Part shown: piece by piece, positions 1-9,189 of the stretch
Position numbering within the stretch: the stretch's first letter is position 1
Layout: each line of letters opens with the position of its first letter
From: Dyadobacter frigoris
GTDB lineage: Bacteria > Bacteroidota > Bacteroidia > Cytophagales > Spirosomataceae
NCBI RefSeq assembly: GCF_005280585.1
Contig: NZ_SZVO01000006.1
Span: 372,001-436,000 of the forward strand
Length of the DNA: 64,000 nt
Direction of reading: 5' to 3'
Program-made: the position numbers and the translations under genes
The notes under the pieces: generated by a model
The model's input: the letters and a program-made list of their open reading frames with translations, nothing else
Told to the model about the DNA's origin: nothing
Databases searched by the model: none

Positions 1-91
1 CTATGAGTAGTTGATTTCAAAGCCAATATAATGAAGAATATGTAACCAATATAATATTTATCATAATTTAAATTATTTTAACATAAAATAT

Positions 92-122
92 AAAAAAAGA
101 GGCCTGCACTGAATGCGGCCTC
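92..122 (-). terminator. Rho-independent terminator after the TolC gene
   Basis: Read on the minus strand, a stem GAGGCC/GGCCTC, extended by GCA/TGC after a one-base bulge, is followed directly by seven T residues (plus-strand A run 92-98). It lies about 83 bases past the stop of the TolC-family gene and closes the ATPase-TolC operon. Confidence 0.8.
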
Positions 123-204
123 TAAGTATTACCAACCTAACTAACTAAGAAACTTCCGGCTTTTGGCACTGGCCATAAGCTTTTGTCCTACGTCAATATC
201 TTTC

Positions 205-1515
205 TTAATATATCCCTGTCCAGTTTCCCTGGCGGTAAAATTGAAGTAATCTTTGTTTCATCATATATTCATATTTTGCCTGAATCGCATTGGCTTGTGA
301 TTTTCCAAGATTTGCTTTTGATAAGGCATATTCAAAAATATTGGCGGTTCCGGCATTTAATTTACTTTCCACTACTGTAAAACTTGCAGTCAGTGATTCT
401 ACCTGACCTTGCGCCGCACCAAAACGATCCGCCGTACTATTGACGTCCAAAACGGCCAATTCAACCGATTGACGCAATAATTGCTTTGCAATATCAAATT
501 GATTTTGCGCCTGGCGCTCCTGAACTTTTGCAAGTTCAACACGTGGACGTGTTACCCAGCGACCCATAATCGGAATGTTTAATCCAAGACTTAAAGAACC
601 GTTTCGTGTTGCATTCAGCTGTTTGAAATAATCCAGATTAGTATTGGTTGACGCGTAAAACGCACTGATATTGGCACCCAAAACAAGTGAAGGATAATTG
701 TTTGCCTTAATCGATTTCACCAGATAGTAATAACTTTTACGGGTCAGCTCAGCGCTTTTAATTTCGGGAAATTGTTTCAACGCATCTTCATAAACTGCCT
801 GTACATCTTTTGCATCAGCCGGCCATTCAATCGGACTTAACGGTTCAAAAATAACCGAATCGTCCGGATCAAGATTCATTCTTTGAAACAAAGCTAATCT
901 TGCCGTTTTATAATTATTTAAAGCCGTCACCATATCAAACCTGTCATTGGCAAGGGTAGCTTTGATTTCATAAAGTGTACTTTGAGCAGCAACTCCGGCA
1001 TTCAATTGTTTTTCAACCCGGTCAACCTGCTGTTTGGAAGACTCAACCTGCTGAACATAAGATTCGTACAAAGATTTTGTCGCCAAAACATTTACATATC
1101 CCTGTAAAAGCAAAATCGTTTGCGCATTTAAAACCGCCTTTCTGTTTTCATCCGCAGATTCCTTCAATACCTGGCTTTGACGTATCTGATTCTGGATTTT
1201 AAATCCCTGGAATATATTCATCTGAAAGTTGGCACCGATGGAATTATAGTTGTAAAGCTCATCAATATACGCATTGGTATATTGATCAATACTACGTCCA
1301 AGATTTAAGCTGTGATTGGCTCCAACACTGATTTGCGGCAAAATCAACGATTTTGTCTGCCGTAAATTTGCCTGCGCCACTTCTGCCTGAAGATTCCCTG
1401 CACGGTATACCAGGTTATTTCTGGACAAAAGTTCAACGCAATCCGCAAGACTTAGCGTTTTTTGCGCCTGGACAAAGAATGGAAACAGACAAAAAAGTAG
1501 TAATAAACGTTTCAT
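205..1515 (-). CDS. TolC-family outer-membrane efflux channel
   Basis: This is the 436-residue outer-membrane channel of a tripartite exporter. A signal peptide is visible at residues 1-18 (MKRLLLLFCLFPFFVQAQ), followed by the start of an outer-membrane efflux domain (LSLADCVELLSRNN). Two long alpha-helical repeats follow, rich in Q, A, S and L, with the family's N-L-G-R motif near residue 73; the length is normal for Bacteroidetes TolC proteins. The start is an ATG. The gene lies 35 bases downstream of an ABC ATPase on the same strand and is the last gene of that operon before a terminator. It is the only outer-membrane channel gene in the window, so I infer that it serves the permeases encoded further along. 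That partnership is inferred from shared regulatory sites, not from contiguity. Confidence 0.93.
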   Translation of the reverse strand: MKRLLLLFCLFPFFVQAQKTLSLADCVELLSRNNLVYRAGNLQAEVAQANLRQTKSLILPQISVGANHSLNLGRSIDQYTNAYIDELYNYNSIGANFQMNIFQGFKIQNQIRQSQVLKESADENRKAVLNAQTILLLQGYVNVLATKSLYESYVQQVESSKQQVDRVEKQLNAGVAAQSTLYEIKATLANDRFDMVTALNNYKTARLALFQRMNLDPDDSVIFEPLSPIEWPADAKDVQAVYEDALKQFPEIKSAELTRKSYYYLVKSIKANNYPSLVLGANISAFYASTNTNLDYFKQLNATRNGSLSLGLNIPIMGRWVTRPRVELAKVQERQAQNQFDIAKQLLRQSVELAVLDVNSTADRFGAAQGQVESLTASFTVVESKLNAGTANIFEYALSKANLGKSQANAIQAKYEYMMKQRLLQFYRQGNWTGIY

Positions 1516-1550
1516 GGCTAATAGATAAATTATAGAGGATAAGTAATGAA

Positions 1551-2213
1551 TTAGGCCAGCCAGCCATCTTTCAGCCTGATTACACGGTTTCCATACGTAG
1601 CGTTAGCCTCCGAGTGGGTTACCTGCACAATCGTTACTTTATCTTCCTGATTAAGTTTTTGAAATAATTCCATAATTTCCACCGCCTGTTCAGAATGCAG
1701 ATTTCCGGTTGGTTCATCCGCAAAAATCACTTTTGGATTATGCACAATAGCACGGGCTACTCCGACCAATTGCTGCTGTCCGCCGGAAAGCTGGTGTGGA
1801 AAAAGATCTTTTTTTGCAACCATATTGAAGCGGTCAAGCAATTCGGCCACGCGGCTTTTTCTTTCCGATCCGGAAACACCTTTGTAAAGCAACGGCGTTT
1901 CTATGTTTTCATAAACCGTCAGTTCATCAATTAAATGATAAGCCTGAAATACGAAACCAATATGATGACGGTGTAATTCTGTACGTTTTTTTTCAGTCAG
2001 TTTTTGAACCGGTTCGTCAAGGAAAAGATATTCACCTTCCGAAGGCTCTTCAAGCAATCCCAAAATATGCAGCAAAGTTGATTTCCCCGAACCTGACGGG
2101 CCCATAATGGAGACAAACTCGCCTTCCTTAATATTCAAATCAATGTGACGCAACACGTATGTTTTGCCAAAACCTGCCGGATAGTGCTTGGAAATTTTTT
2201 CTAATTTGATCAT
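1551..2213 (-). CDS. ABC transporter ATP-binding protein, MacB/LolD type (variant D-loop)
   Basis: This 220-residue nucleotide-binding subunit would power an FtsX-type permease. Walker A is GPSGSGKST (38-46), the Q-loop glutamine is Q90, the signature is LSGGQ (142-146), Walker B is VIFADEP (162-168) and the switch histidine is H200. The segment [16 protein letters not shown] is typical of the MacB/LolD/FtsE branch. Two positions differ from the usual family sequence and from the second ATPase here: the D-loop reads NLHS where NLDS is expected, and the signature helix reads QQQLVGVARA instead of QQQRxxIARA. No permease is adjacent; the partner in the operon is the TolC-family gene. An upstream sigma-54-like promoter and tandem palindrome suggest control with the permease operons. 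Activity may be altered by the D-loop change, but this is inference. Confidence 0.92.
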   Translation of the reverse strand: MIKLEKISKHYPAGFGKTYVLRHIDLNIKEGEFVSIMGPSGSGKSTLLHILGLLEEPSEGEYLFLDEPVQKLTEKKRTELHRHHIGFVFQAYHLIDELTVYENIETPLLYKGVSGSERKSRVAELLDRFNMVAKKDLFPHQLSGGQQQLVGVARAIVHNPKVIFADEPTGNLHSEQAVEIMELFQKLNQEDKVTIVQVTHSEANATYGNRVIRLKDGWLA

Positions 2214-2295
2214 TATAAATTATGATTTGAGATTTTGATTCACAAGAATAAAGACATTTACCGGTGATTCTAATTCTCTTTTGTTTAATTCGTTT

Positions 2296-2312
2296 TGAAA
2301 AAGCCTTGCCAC
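2296..2312 (-). promoter_or_regulatory. Putative sigma-54 promoter of the ATPase-TolC operon
   Basis: On the minus strand the sequence reads GTGGCAAGGCTTTTTCA: a TGGCA -24 box and a TTTCA in the -12 position with the canonical ten bases between GG and the -12 dinucleotide. The GG lies 62 bp from the centre of the proximal palindrome at 2364-2379, and the ATPase ATG is about 83 bases downstream. The -12 box lacks the usual G of GC. Confidence 0.55.
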
Positions 2313-2363
2313 AAATTTTTATTATTGAATATCAAACACTTACGATTTATACCAAAATAAAAC

Positions 2364-2399
2364 CGTCCGAAATCGTACACTTTTGTACGGTTTCGGACG
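2364..2399 (-). promoter_or_regulatory. Tandem-palindrome activator site A (36 bp); also a hairpin after the phosphatase
   Basis: Two 16-bp imperfect palindromes, CGTCCG-N4-CGTACA and TGTACG-N4-CGGACG, are separated by CTTT, so centres are 20 bp apart. The same layout occurs before four other exporter operons. Here the two palindromes are also complementary to each other, so the element forms a stem of about 19 bp with one mismatch. Read on the minus strand the stem is followed by TTTTATTTT and starts some 25 bases after the phosphatase stop, so it can double as that gene's terminator. Confidence 0.7.
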
Positions 2400-2423
2400 G
2401 TCAAAATTCTTTTAAGTATTTGA

Positions 2424-3839
2424 TCAGCTTTGCTTTCTTACATCGGTTGCATCAAGCATAAAATTATGCAGATCCGTGTTTTTTACGAATGGTTTCAGCA
2501 TTTCACTTCCCGGCCCAAACATTGCCAGTTCCACGTAATCAGCCGAATGATCCATACCTGCCCAACCAATAGAAGTGTAGGCTGATTGGATCTGACCAAG
2601 TTCTTTGAACGGCAGTTTTTTAGGATTATATAATCCTTCTTCGTTCAAAGTTGTATAATGTGCCAGCAAACTTTCCGCCTCCGCCTTTTTGATCGCATAA
2701 CCCTGCGCCTCTTCCAGTCGCTCAATGATTTGTGATGAAGTGGAATTCTTATTAATGCCATTTAAAACCCAATCATTACTATGTTTGAAATGATGCATGT
2801 AATCGAAATTTTTCTCGGTCATTGAGCCCGAAAATAAACCCGGATTTGCATTTCCGTGATCTGTTGTGATAATGACAAGCGTTTCCTTATCATGTTCAGC
2901 AAAATCGATAGCTACTTTTATTGCATCGTCAAAAGCAATCTGGTCATAAAGCAATCCGGCGGAATCATTGGAATGGGCAGCCCAATCCACTTTTCCTCCT
3001 TCAACCTGTATCACAAAGCCTTTTTTGTTTTTCTTTAATTTATCAATGGCAACTTTTGTCATTTCAGCCAAGGTAGGAATCTGCTCTATTAATGTTGAAT
3101 CATGCTGATGATCAACAGAAAATGGCAAAGCATTATCCGCAAAAACGCCTAACAAAGGCTTTGTTTCCGAGGCAGAAAGATTGAATAATTCTTTTTTTGT
3201 TTTGACCGTCACATAACCCGCTTCATCGAATTTTTTGTATACATTATCTTTGTCTTTTCTCTTGGCTGGATCAAAATAATCCTGTCCGCCACCCATCATC
3301 ACATCAAATTTCAAAGGCAGATATTGTAACGCAATATCATTCTGATCTCCTCTTGATTTGTTGTTAATACAAAAACCGGCCGGCGTCGCATGTGTTATTG
3401 GAACCGAAGTTACACAACCTACGGATTTTCCAGCTTCTTTAAATTTTTGCAAAATCGGTTTGTTATAACTTCCATCCGGATTCGCATTCAGGGAACCATT
3501 ATTGACGCGAACTCCCCCGCCCCAGGCAGAACTCGCCGCAGCGGAATCGGTAACAAATGAGTTCGCAGAAGCGGTGTCCATAAAGGCACGTTTTGCCTTA
3601 TTATCCAGATATAACTGCATCCAGTGGCTTTGCCTTCCTTCTTTCCGTTGCAACAAAAGGCTGGCCATATTGAGTGTCCCGGTGCTCATACCGTCACTAA
3701 CCATGAAAATTATATTTTTGGCAATTGTGCCACTTCCTTTTATAATCTTGTTGTTATTACCAAACAGATCCAATGGAGAAAACAACGAACCTGCTGCGAC
3801 GGTAAGGGAGGAATTTCTAAAAAAATCTCTTCTTTTCAT
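2424..3839 (-). CDS. Alkaline phosphatase (PhoA family), Tat-type signal
   Basis: This metal-dependent phosphomonoesterase is expected outside the inner membrane. Numbered from the ATG at 3839 (471 residues), it shows a twin-arginine signal start (MKRRDFF, then a hydrophobic stretch), the first metal aspartate D49 in FMVSDGMS, the nucleophile serine S99 in the TDSAAAS motif, E280 in VEGGKVDW and D327-H328 in TTDHGN. A late histidine in MDHSADYVE completes the metal set. An upstream in-frame TTG at 3881 would add 14 residues, but the ATG puts the twin arginine at the N-terminus and is preferred. The gene appears to be monocistronic; the next gene downstream starts its own transcription from a sigma-54-like site. 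No Pho-box-like sequence was recognised. Confidence 0.93.
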   Translation of the reverse strand: MKRRDFFRNSSLTVAAGSLFSPLDLFGNNNKIIKGSGTIAKNIIFMVSDGMSTGTLNMASLLLQRKEGRQSHWMQLYLDNKAKRAFMDTASANSFVTDSAAASSAWGGGVRVNNGSLNANPDGSYNKPILQKFKEAGKSVGCVTSVPITHATPAGFCINNKSRGDQNDIALQYLPLKFDVMMGGGQDYFDPAKRKDKDNVYKKFDEAGYVTVKTKKELFNLSASETKPLLGVFADNALPFSVDHQHDSTLIEQIPTLAEMTKVAIDKLKKNKKGFVIQVEGGKVDWAAHSNDSAGLLYDQIAFDDAIKVAIDFAEHDKETLVIITTDHGNANPGLFSGSMTEKNFDYMHHFKHSNDWVLNGINKNSTSSQIIERLEEAQGYAIKKAEAESLLAHYTTLNEEGLYNPKKLPFKELGQIQSAYTSIGWAGMDHSADYVELAMFGPGSEMLKPFVKNTDLHNFMLDATDVRKQS

Positions 3840-4021
3840 TTCAATAATTTGATCAGTTACAACAGGATTGACGGTTTTCAATGACTTACAAAGTACCGTT
3901 TTGAATGTTATCGGATTGTGAGTTAAATGTTGTATTTGGGTTAAATCAGAGCAATTTCACCTCCATGAAAATTCTTCAAAATCCGGAACGTTTCTTGTCA
4001 AATAAAGAACCATTTTCAAAA

Positions 4022-4424
4022 TTCCAGGAGACTCCTAACGGAGTCAGGATAACGAGCAAGGTATCCATTTGCTATAAACAGGACACCACGCTGTGGTGAT
4101 TGATAAAGCAGGGTTTTGATCTGTTTATTACATTTTTGATATTGAAAATAATGATTTGTTTGTTGAAATATATCTAAATTTCTACCAACCACAGCTCGCT
4201 AGAGCATCCTGTTTATAGAAAAATTTCCCCAACGCCAGTTCTGCTCCGTTAGGTGCCGCTTAATAATCAGGCGACTCCTACGGAGTCAGGATATCGAATG
4301 AGAAATTTTTTTGCTATAAACAGGGCACCACGCTGTGTTGATAATAACGCAAGGTCCCTGCTAATTTATCACCCTTTTCATTTTAATAGAAAATCACAAT
4401 TTCTTAGTTGGTAAAAACCTCTCA
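4022..4424. repeat. Diverged and inverted relatives of the 181-bp repeat
   Basis: Segments near 4031-4100 and 4268-4340 (TCCT-A-CGGAGTCAGGATA, then CTATAAACAGG-CACCACGCTGTG) are inverted copies of the segment near 4190-4217 (CCAACCACAGCTC...CATCCTGTTTATAG). Opposed copies could fold into long hairpins. Together with the neighbouring array this fills the gene-free stretch between the phosphatase and the PQQ dehydrogenase. I see no credible gene in it. Confidence 0.75.
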
Positions 4425-5235
4425 TTTCAACCAACCACCACTCGTTAGAGCATCCTGTTTATAGAAAAAAAACGAAAGATTCCTGATTTGACTCCATTAG
4501 GAGCCTCCTGTTACTAATTGAGAAATATTTTGATTTCAACAGCGCATCATAATCATACTTTCGTCATTATGAAATTCACATTTATTTATTGATACAAACT
4601 TCCCATTTCAACCAACCACCGCTCGTTAGAGCATCCTGTTTATAGAAAAAAAACGAAAGATTCCTGATTTGGCTCCGTTAGGAGCCTCCTGTTACTAATT
4701 GAGAAATATTTTGATTTCAACAGCGCATGATAATCATACTTTCGTCATTATGAAATTCACATTTATTTATTGATACAAACTTCCCATTTCAACCAACCAC
4801 CGCTCGTTAGAGCATCCTGTTTATAGAAAAAAACGAAAGATTCCTGATTTGGCTTCATTAGGAGCCTCCTGTTAATAATTGAGAAATATTTTGATTTCAA
4901 CAGCGCATGATAATCATACTTCCGTCATTATGAAATTCATAATTTATTTATTAACAAAAACGTCCCATTTCAACCAACCACCGCTCGTTAGAGCATCCTG
5001 TTTATAGAAAAAAACGAAAGATTCCTGATTTGGCTCCATTAGGAGCCTCCTGTTAATAATTGAGAAATATTTTGATTTCAACAGCGCATGATAATCATAC
5101 TTTCGTCATTATGAAATTCACATTTATTTATTGACAAAAACGTCCCATTTCAACCAACCACCGCTCGTTAGAGCATCCTGTTTATAGAAAAAAACGAAAG
5201 ATTCCTGATTTGGCTCCGTTAGGAGCCTCCTGTTT
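4425..5235. repeat. Tandem array of a 181-bp unit, about 4.5 copies
   Basis: The core GAGCATCCTGTTTATAG recurs with its preceding A at 4447, 4628, 4809, 4990 and 5170, a period of 181, 181, 181 and 180 bases. Each unit also carries a GGCTCC-GTTA-GGAGCC mini-palindrome, or a near copy, and the segment CAACAGCGCAT. Units differ by only a few bases, which points to recent duplication. There are no unique spacers, so this is not a CRISPR array. From 5236 to 5413 the DNA is AT-rich leader for the next gene. Confidence 0.9.
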
Positions 5236-5413
5236 AATTTGACATATTTCTATTAAAAACGCCACAAAATATTAATTTCATTATCAACCAAAACCCACAC
5301 AACCCAATAATTTATTTGAATTTCAACATTATCCAATCAAAACAATTAACTTCACTTTTTACTAAAAACGGTATTGAACAAATCAATATTTCTAAAATCA
5401 CCTGAACCCGTTA

Positions 5414-7525
5414 ATGAAAAAAATATTTTTACCCGCCATTGTTTTAATGGCCGTTTTACTTGTGTCGGCACGACTTACAAATAATGGCAAAAAGAAGTCC
5501 TCCGACGTTGATTGGCCAGAATATCTCGGCGGCTCCGACCGAAATCATTATTCTGCTTTAACACAAATAAATACCTCCAACGTCGGCCAGATAACCAAAG
5601 CCTGGGAATATCATTCATTGGATTCCGGGCAGGTGCAATGTAATCCCATCATCGTAAATGGAACGTTATATGGTGTAACTGCGACAAATCAGGTCTTCGC
5701 ACTGGATGCTGCGACAGGAAAAGAAAAATGGAAATTTGCAGCGGGAAAAGGCGGCGGACTTAATACGAATCGCGGTGTAACCTACTGGACAAGCGGAAGC
5801 GAATCCAGGATTTTGTATGCTTACGATTCCTGGCTTTACGCGCTGGATGCCAATTCCGGAAAACCGATTAAATCATTTGGAGAAGATGGCAGAGTGAGCC
5901 TGAAAAAGGGATTAGGAGAAACCGCGAAAGATAAATTTGTCATTTCAAACACACCCGGAACACTATTCGAAGATCTGATCATGATGCCGCTTAGACTCTC
6001 GGAAGGTCCGGATGCAGCTCCCGGAAATATCCAGGCATTTAATGTGAGAACTGGTGAACTAGCCTGGGTTTTCCACACGATTCCGCATCCTGGCGAATTT
6101 GGCTATAACACCTGGCCGAAAGATGTTTATAAAAACACAGAAGTTGGTGCCGCAAATAATTGGGCCGGTATGGCGGTTGATAAAAAACGAGGCATTTTAT
6201 TTGTCCCGACAGGTTCGGCAGGTTTTGATTTTTACGGAGGAAACCGTGCGGGACAAAATCTTTTTGCCAACAGTTTATTAGCGCTGAATGCAAGAACCGG
6301 CAAAAGAATCTGGCATTTTCAATTGGTCCATCACGATATCTGGGATCGTGATATTCCTGCACCCCCTAATTTGATTACGATTAAAAAAGATGGAAAAACG
6401 ATTGACGCCGTTGCTCAAGTAACAAAAGCAGGATTTGTATATGTTTTTGACAGAGTTACAGGAAAACCCGTTTATCCGATAAACGAGATCGCCGTGCCAA
6501 AAAGTGATATTCCTGAAGAAAAATCATGGCCTACACAACCGGTTCCTACGCTGCCAAAACCTTATGCACGTACGACTTTTACAGAATCTGACATTAACCC
6601 GCATTCGGTTGATCATGATTCTCTGTTAACCGTTTATCGTAAAGCAAATAAAGGCATGTTTCACCCCTTTGGGAAAACGCCCACAATCATTTTGCCAGGC
6701 TTCGACGGTGGTGCAGAATGGGGAGGTGCCGCTGTGGATCCTGATGGCATTATGTATGTAAACGCCAATGAAATGCCTTGGATTGCGAGCTTGTCCAATA
6801 CACCAAAAGATGATGAGTTATCAAATTTAAGTCCAGGACAACGGGTTTATACCTTGAATTGCGCTGTTTGTCATAGTCCGGAGCGCAAGGGAAATCCAAG
6901 AAGCGGATATCCTTCTCTGATTGATATCGGACAAAGGCGCGAACGTGATTATGTATCCAAACTTATCACAAGCGGAAAAGGGATGATGCCTGGTTTTACA
7001 AGTATTACCGGAACTGAAAAACAAGCTCTTATTGCATTTTTATTTGGTGACGAAAAAGTGGAAGTTGCTTCGGAATCCAAAGATAAAAAAGGTCCTTTTG
7101 TACCATATAAATTTAATGGTTACAACAAATTCCTGGATAGCAAAGGATATCCTGCCATCAGTCCTCCGTGGGGAACTTTAACGGCTATTGACTTAAATAC
7201 CGGAAAACATGTCTGGCAAAAAACGTTGGGAGAATTTAAGGAATTGACTGCAAAAGGCATCGCTCCAACCGGAACGGAAAATTATGGAGGACCGGTTATA
7301 ACGGCCGGTGGATTGTTATTTATCGCTGCCACAAAGGATGGAATGTTTAGAGCTTTTGATAAAAAAACAGGGGAATTATTATGGCAAACTGAACTACCTG
7401 CGGCAGGTTTTGCTACACCAAGTACATATGAAGTAAATGGAAAACAGTACATTGTTGTTGCTTGTGGCGGGACGAAACTTGGGACAAAAAAGGGAGATAG
7501 TTACGTGGCTTTTGCATTGCCTTAA
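5414..7525 (+). CDS. PQQ-dependent dehydrogenase with inserted cytochrome c domain
   Basis: This 703-residue periplasmic quinoprotein oxidises a sugar or alcohol with PQQ and passes electrons through its own heme c. Residues 5-20 form a signal or anchor helix. The propeller begins at DWPEYLGG, with blade motifs such as ALDAATGKEKW and ALNARTGKRIW and the family signature QLVHHDIWDRDIPAPPNL. A heme site CAVCH occupies residues 483-487, with a candidate axial methionine in GKGMMPGF near residue 525; the propeller then resumes to the C-terminus. It resembles the soluble part of membrane glucose dehydrogenases but lacks their five N-terminal membrane helices. The substrate cannot be read from sequence. 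The gene stands alone on the plus strand between two repeat arrays, and no PQQ synthesis genes are nearby. Confidence 0.92.
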   Translation: MKKIFLPAIVLMAVLLVSARLTNNGKKKSSDVDWPEYLGGSDRNHYSALTQINTSNVGQITKAWEYHSLDSGQVQCNPIIVNGTLYGVTATNQVFALDAATGKEKWKFAAGKGGGLNTNRGVTYWTSGSESRILYAYDSWLYALDANSGKPIKSFGEDGRVSLKKGLGETAKDKFVISNTPGTLFEDLIMMPLRLSEGPDAAPGNIQAFNVRTGELAWVFHTIPHPGEFGYNTWPKDVYKNTEVGAANNWAGMAVDKKRGILFVPTGSAGFDFYGGNRAGQNLFANSLLALNARTGKRIWHFQLVHHDIWDRDIPAPPNLITIKKDGKTIDAVAQVTKAGFVYVFDRVTGKPVYPINEIAVPKSDIPEEKSWPTQPVPTLPKPYARTTFTESDINPHSVDHDSLLTVYRKANKGMFHPFGKTPTIILPGFDGGAEWGGAAVDPDGIMYVNANEMPWIASLSNTPKDDELSNLSPGQRVYTLNCAVCHSPERKGNPRSGYPSLIDIGQRRERDYVSKLITSGKGMMPGFTSITGTEKQALIAFLFGDEKVEVASESKDKKGPFVPYKFNGYNKFLDSKGYPAISPPWGTLTAIDLNTGKHVWQKTLGEFKELTAKGIAPTGTENYGGPVITAGGLLFIAATKDGMFRAFDKKTGELLWQTELPAAGFATPSTYEVNGKQYIVVACGGTKLGTKKGDSYVAFALP

Positions 7526-7553
7526 TTTTATTTTCAAAAGAAAATGAGTCGTG

Positions 7554-8152
7554 AAGGATATGTCACCCTTTCAGGGTTTAAAATCTTACACAACCCATTT
7601 TTTCTATAATAATGCCATCCCTTCGGGATTATTTAATACAGAGCATTTGGGATTGAAATAAAGTAACAAATTTGAGAGAAAGTGGTCATGAAAAATTATG
7701 TCTCCCTTTCAGGGTCTAAGATCTTACACAACCCATTTTTTCTATAATAATGCCATCCCTTCGGGATTATTTAATACAGAATATTTGGGATTGAAATAAG
7801 GTAACAAATTTGAGAGAAAGTGATCATGAAAAATTATGTCACCCTTTCAGGGTCTAAGATCTTACACGATCCATTTTTTCTATAATAATGTCATCCCTTC
7901 GGGATTTTAGACATTAGAAGATTTTAGATGTATTAAAGTAATGGATTTGAAAGAAATTTGCTCTGGAAAATATGTCACCTATCCGGAGCTCAGGCTTTCC
8001 ATAATTCATTTTTTTCAATAATTCCATCCCTTTGATTTACTTATCAAAACTTTGAGAACACGGTTTTTCGTACAATCCCGAAGGGATGACATTGTTATAG
8101 AAAAGCCATAACATCGACAAACCCAAACCCCGAAAGGGTGGCATATGAATTT
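7554..8152. repeat. Tandem array of a ~138-bp unit ending in an inverted copy
   Basis: Units beginning ATGTCACCCTTTCAGGGT start at 7560, 7698, 7836 and 7972 (periods 138, 138, 136). Each carries two small hairpins, CCCTTTCAGGG-type and ATCCCTTCGGGAT. At 8072-8150 the pattern recurs in inverted orientation (AATCCCGAAGGGATGAC, then CCCCGAAAGGGTGGCAT). The array therefore ends in an opposed copy that can pair with the preceding units. It fills the gene-free interval between the PQQ dehydrogenase and the DeoR gene and may also end transcription from both sides. Confidence 0.88.
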
Positions 8153-8210
8153 CTACAACTTCTTTATTTTTCAACCAAAATCGCGATTGAAAATCCTCAC
8201 ACAGATTCAA

Positions 8211-8978
8211 TTATAAAATCACCAAATTCTCTCGCCTGTAAGCTTTAAGATCCGCACTTCCAGCTTCCAATTCTGTAACCAGATAATTGACTTCTTCCAG
8301 ATCACAAACTCTCAAACGCTGCACAGTATCCAATTTTTCTGAAATCGTCAGGATTGCTGTTTGCTTTGACGCCTTCATCATGGCACGTTTAACCTGTACG
8401 GTTTCCATGTCAGTTTCTGTAATCCCTTCATTGAAACTGATTCCGTTTGCTCCTAAAATGCATAAATCTGCATGAATATCAGCAAGGCGACTGATCACTT
8501 CACCTCCGGAACTAATCTGAGAAGTTTTTGCGATGGTTCCTCCTACAAAAATAACGGTCGCATTGGCGTGATCACAAAGCTGCAAAGCCGTTAATAAACT
8601 CACCGTAAAAAAAGTAGCCGAAATATCCATAGGAATCTGGTGGATCAGCTCGCTGACTGTCGTCCCTCCTCCAATGACTACAAACATATCGTTTTTGATC
8701 AATGACACCGCTTTTTGTGCTATTGCCTGTTTTGCAGAAGCAGCATAAGCCTTGGTTGTAGAATAATTGAACTGGTATGATTTGGACAATGCACCACCAT
8801 GTACTTTAACAAGTTTCCCGGCTTCGGACAGCTCATTCAAATCACGACGAATGGTATCTTCCGAAACATTCAGCAAAACACTTAAATCCGAAGACAATGC
8901 ACGGTTGTGCAGATTTATCTGCTTCATGATGAGCATCTGTCTTTCTTTTTTCATCATGGAGGTTGCAGGCTGAATCAT
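8211..8978 (-). CDS. DeoR-family transcriptional regulator
   Basis: This 255-residue repressor-type protein usually responds to a phosphorylated sugar. The N-terminal winged helix-turn-helix has the DeoR signature VSEDTIRRDLNEL (38-50) followed by G-K-L-V-K-V-H-G-G-A. The C-terminal sensor domain carries the phosphate-sugar loop IGGGTTVSELI and the later D-x-C-x-x-G-A-N-G segment. The ATG at 8978 is kept; an ATG at 8957 (MMKKER) would give an N-terminus closer to most relatives. It is divergent from the SusC/SusD pair across about 210 AT-rich bases, so control of that pair is a reasonable inference. A short palindrome CGGA-TAT-TCCG at 9001-9011 sits in the shared region but is not established as the operator. 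Confidence 0.9.
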   Translation of the reverse strand: MIQPATSMMKKERQMLIMKQINLHNRALSSDLSVLLNVSEDTIRRDLNELSEAGKLVKVHGGALSKSYQFNYSTTKAYAASAKQAIAQKAVSLIKNDMFVVIGGGTTVSELIHQIPMDISATFFTVSLLTALQLCDHANATVIFVGGTIAKTSQISSGGEVISRLADIHADLCILGANGISFNEGITETDMETVQVKRAMMKASKQTAILTISEKLDTVQRLRVCDLEEVNYLVTELEAGSADLKAYRRENLVIL

Positions 8979-9189
8979 AAGTATATCTAAAATTATTCTA
9001 CGGATATTCCGAAAAGCGATTTAATATTTTTGATAAAAGTATTTATAAAAAATAATCTACGGCATTTTTAAGATATTTTATTTATAAAAACTTTTACCGC
9101 TCTATTGATATTTGAAATTCATATGCGGATATTTGTCGATATCAATGCGTTTTTCTGAGCTTTTGTAACATCTCCTTAAAAAATCATTT

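Noticed and set aside
3905..4099. Short open frame downstream of the phosphatase start
   Set aside because: It runs into the repeat segment and shows no protein features.
4425..5235. Regularly spaced repeats that might be a CRISPR array
   Set aside because: The repeated unit is the whole 181 bases, with no unique spacers and no cas genes; the same holds for the 138-bp array at 7554-8152.
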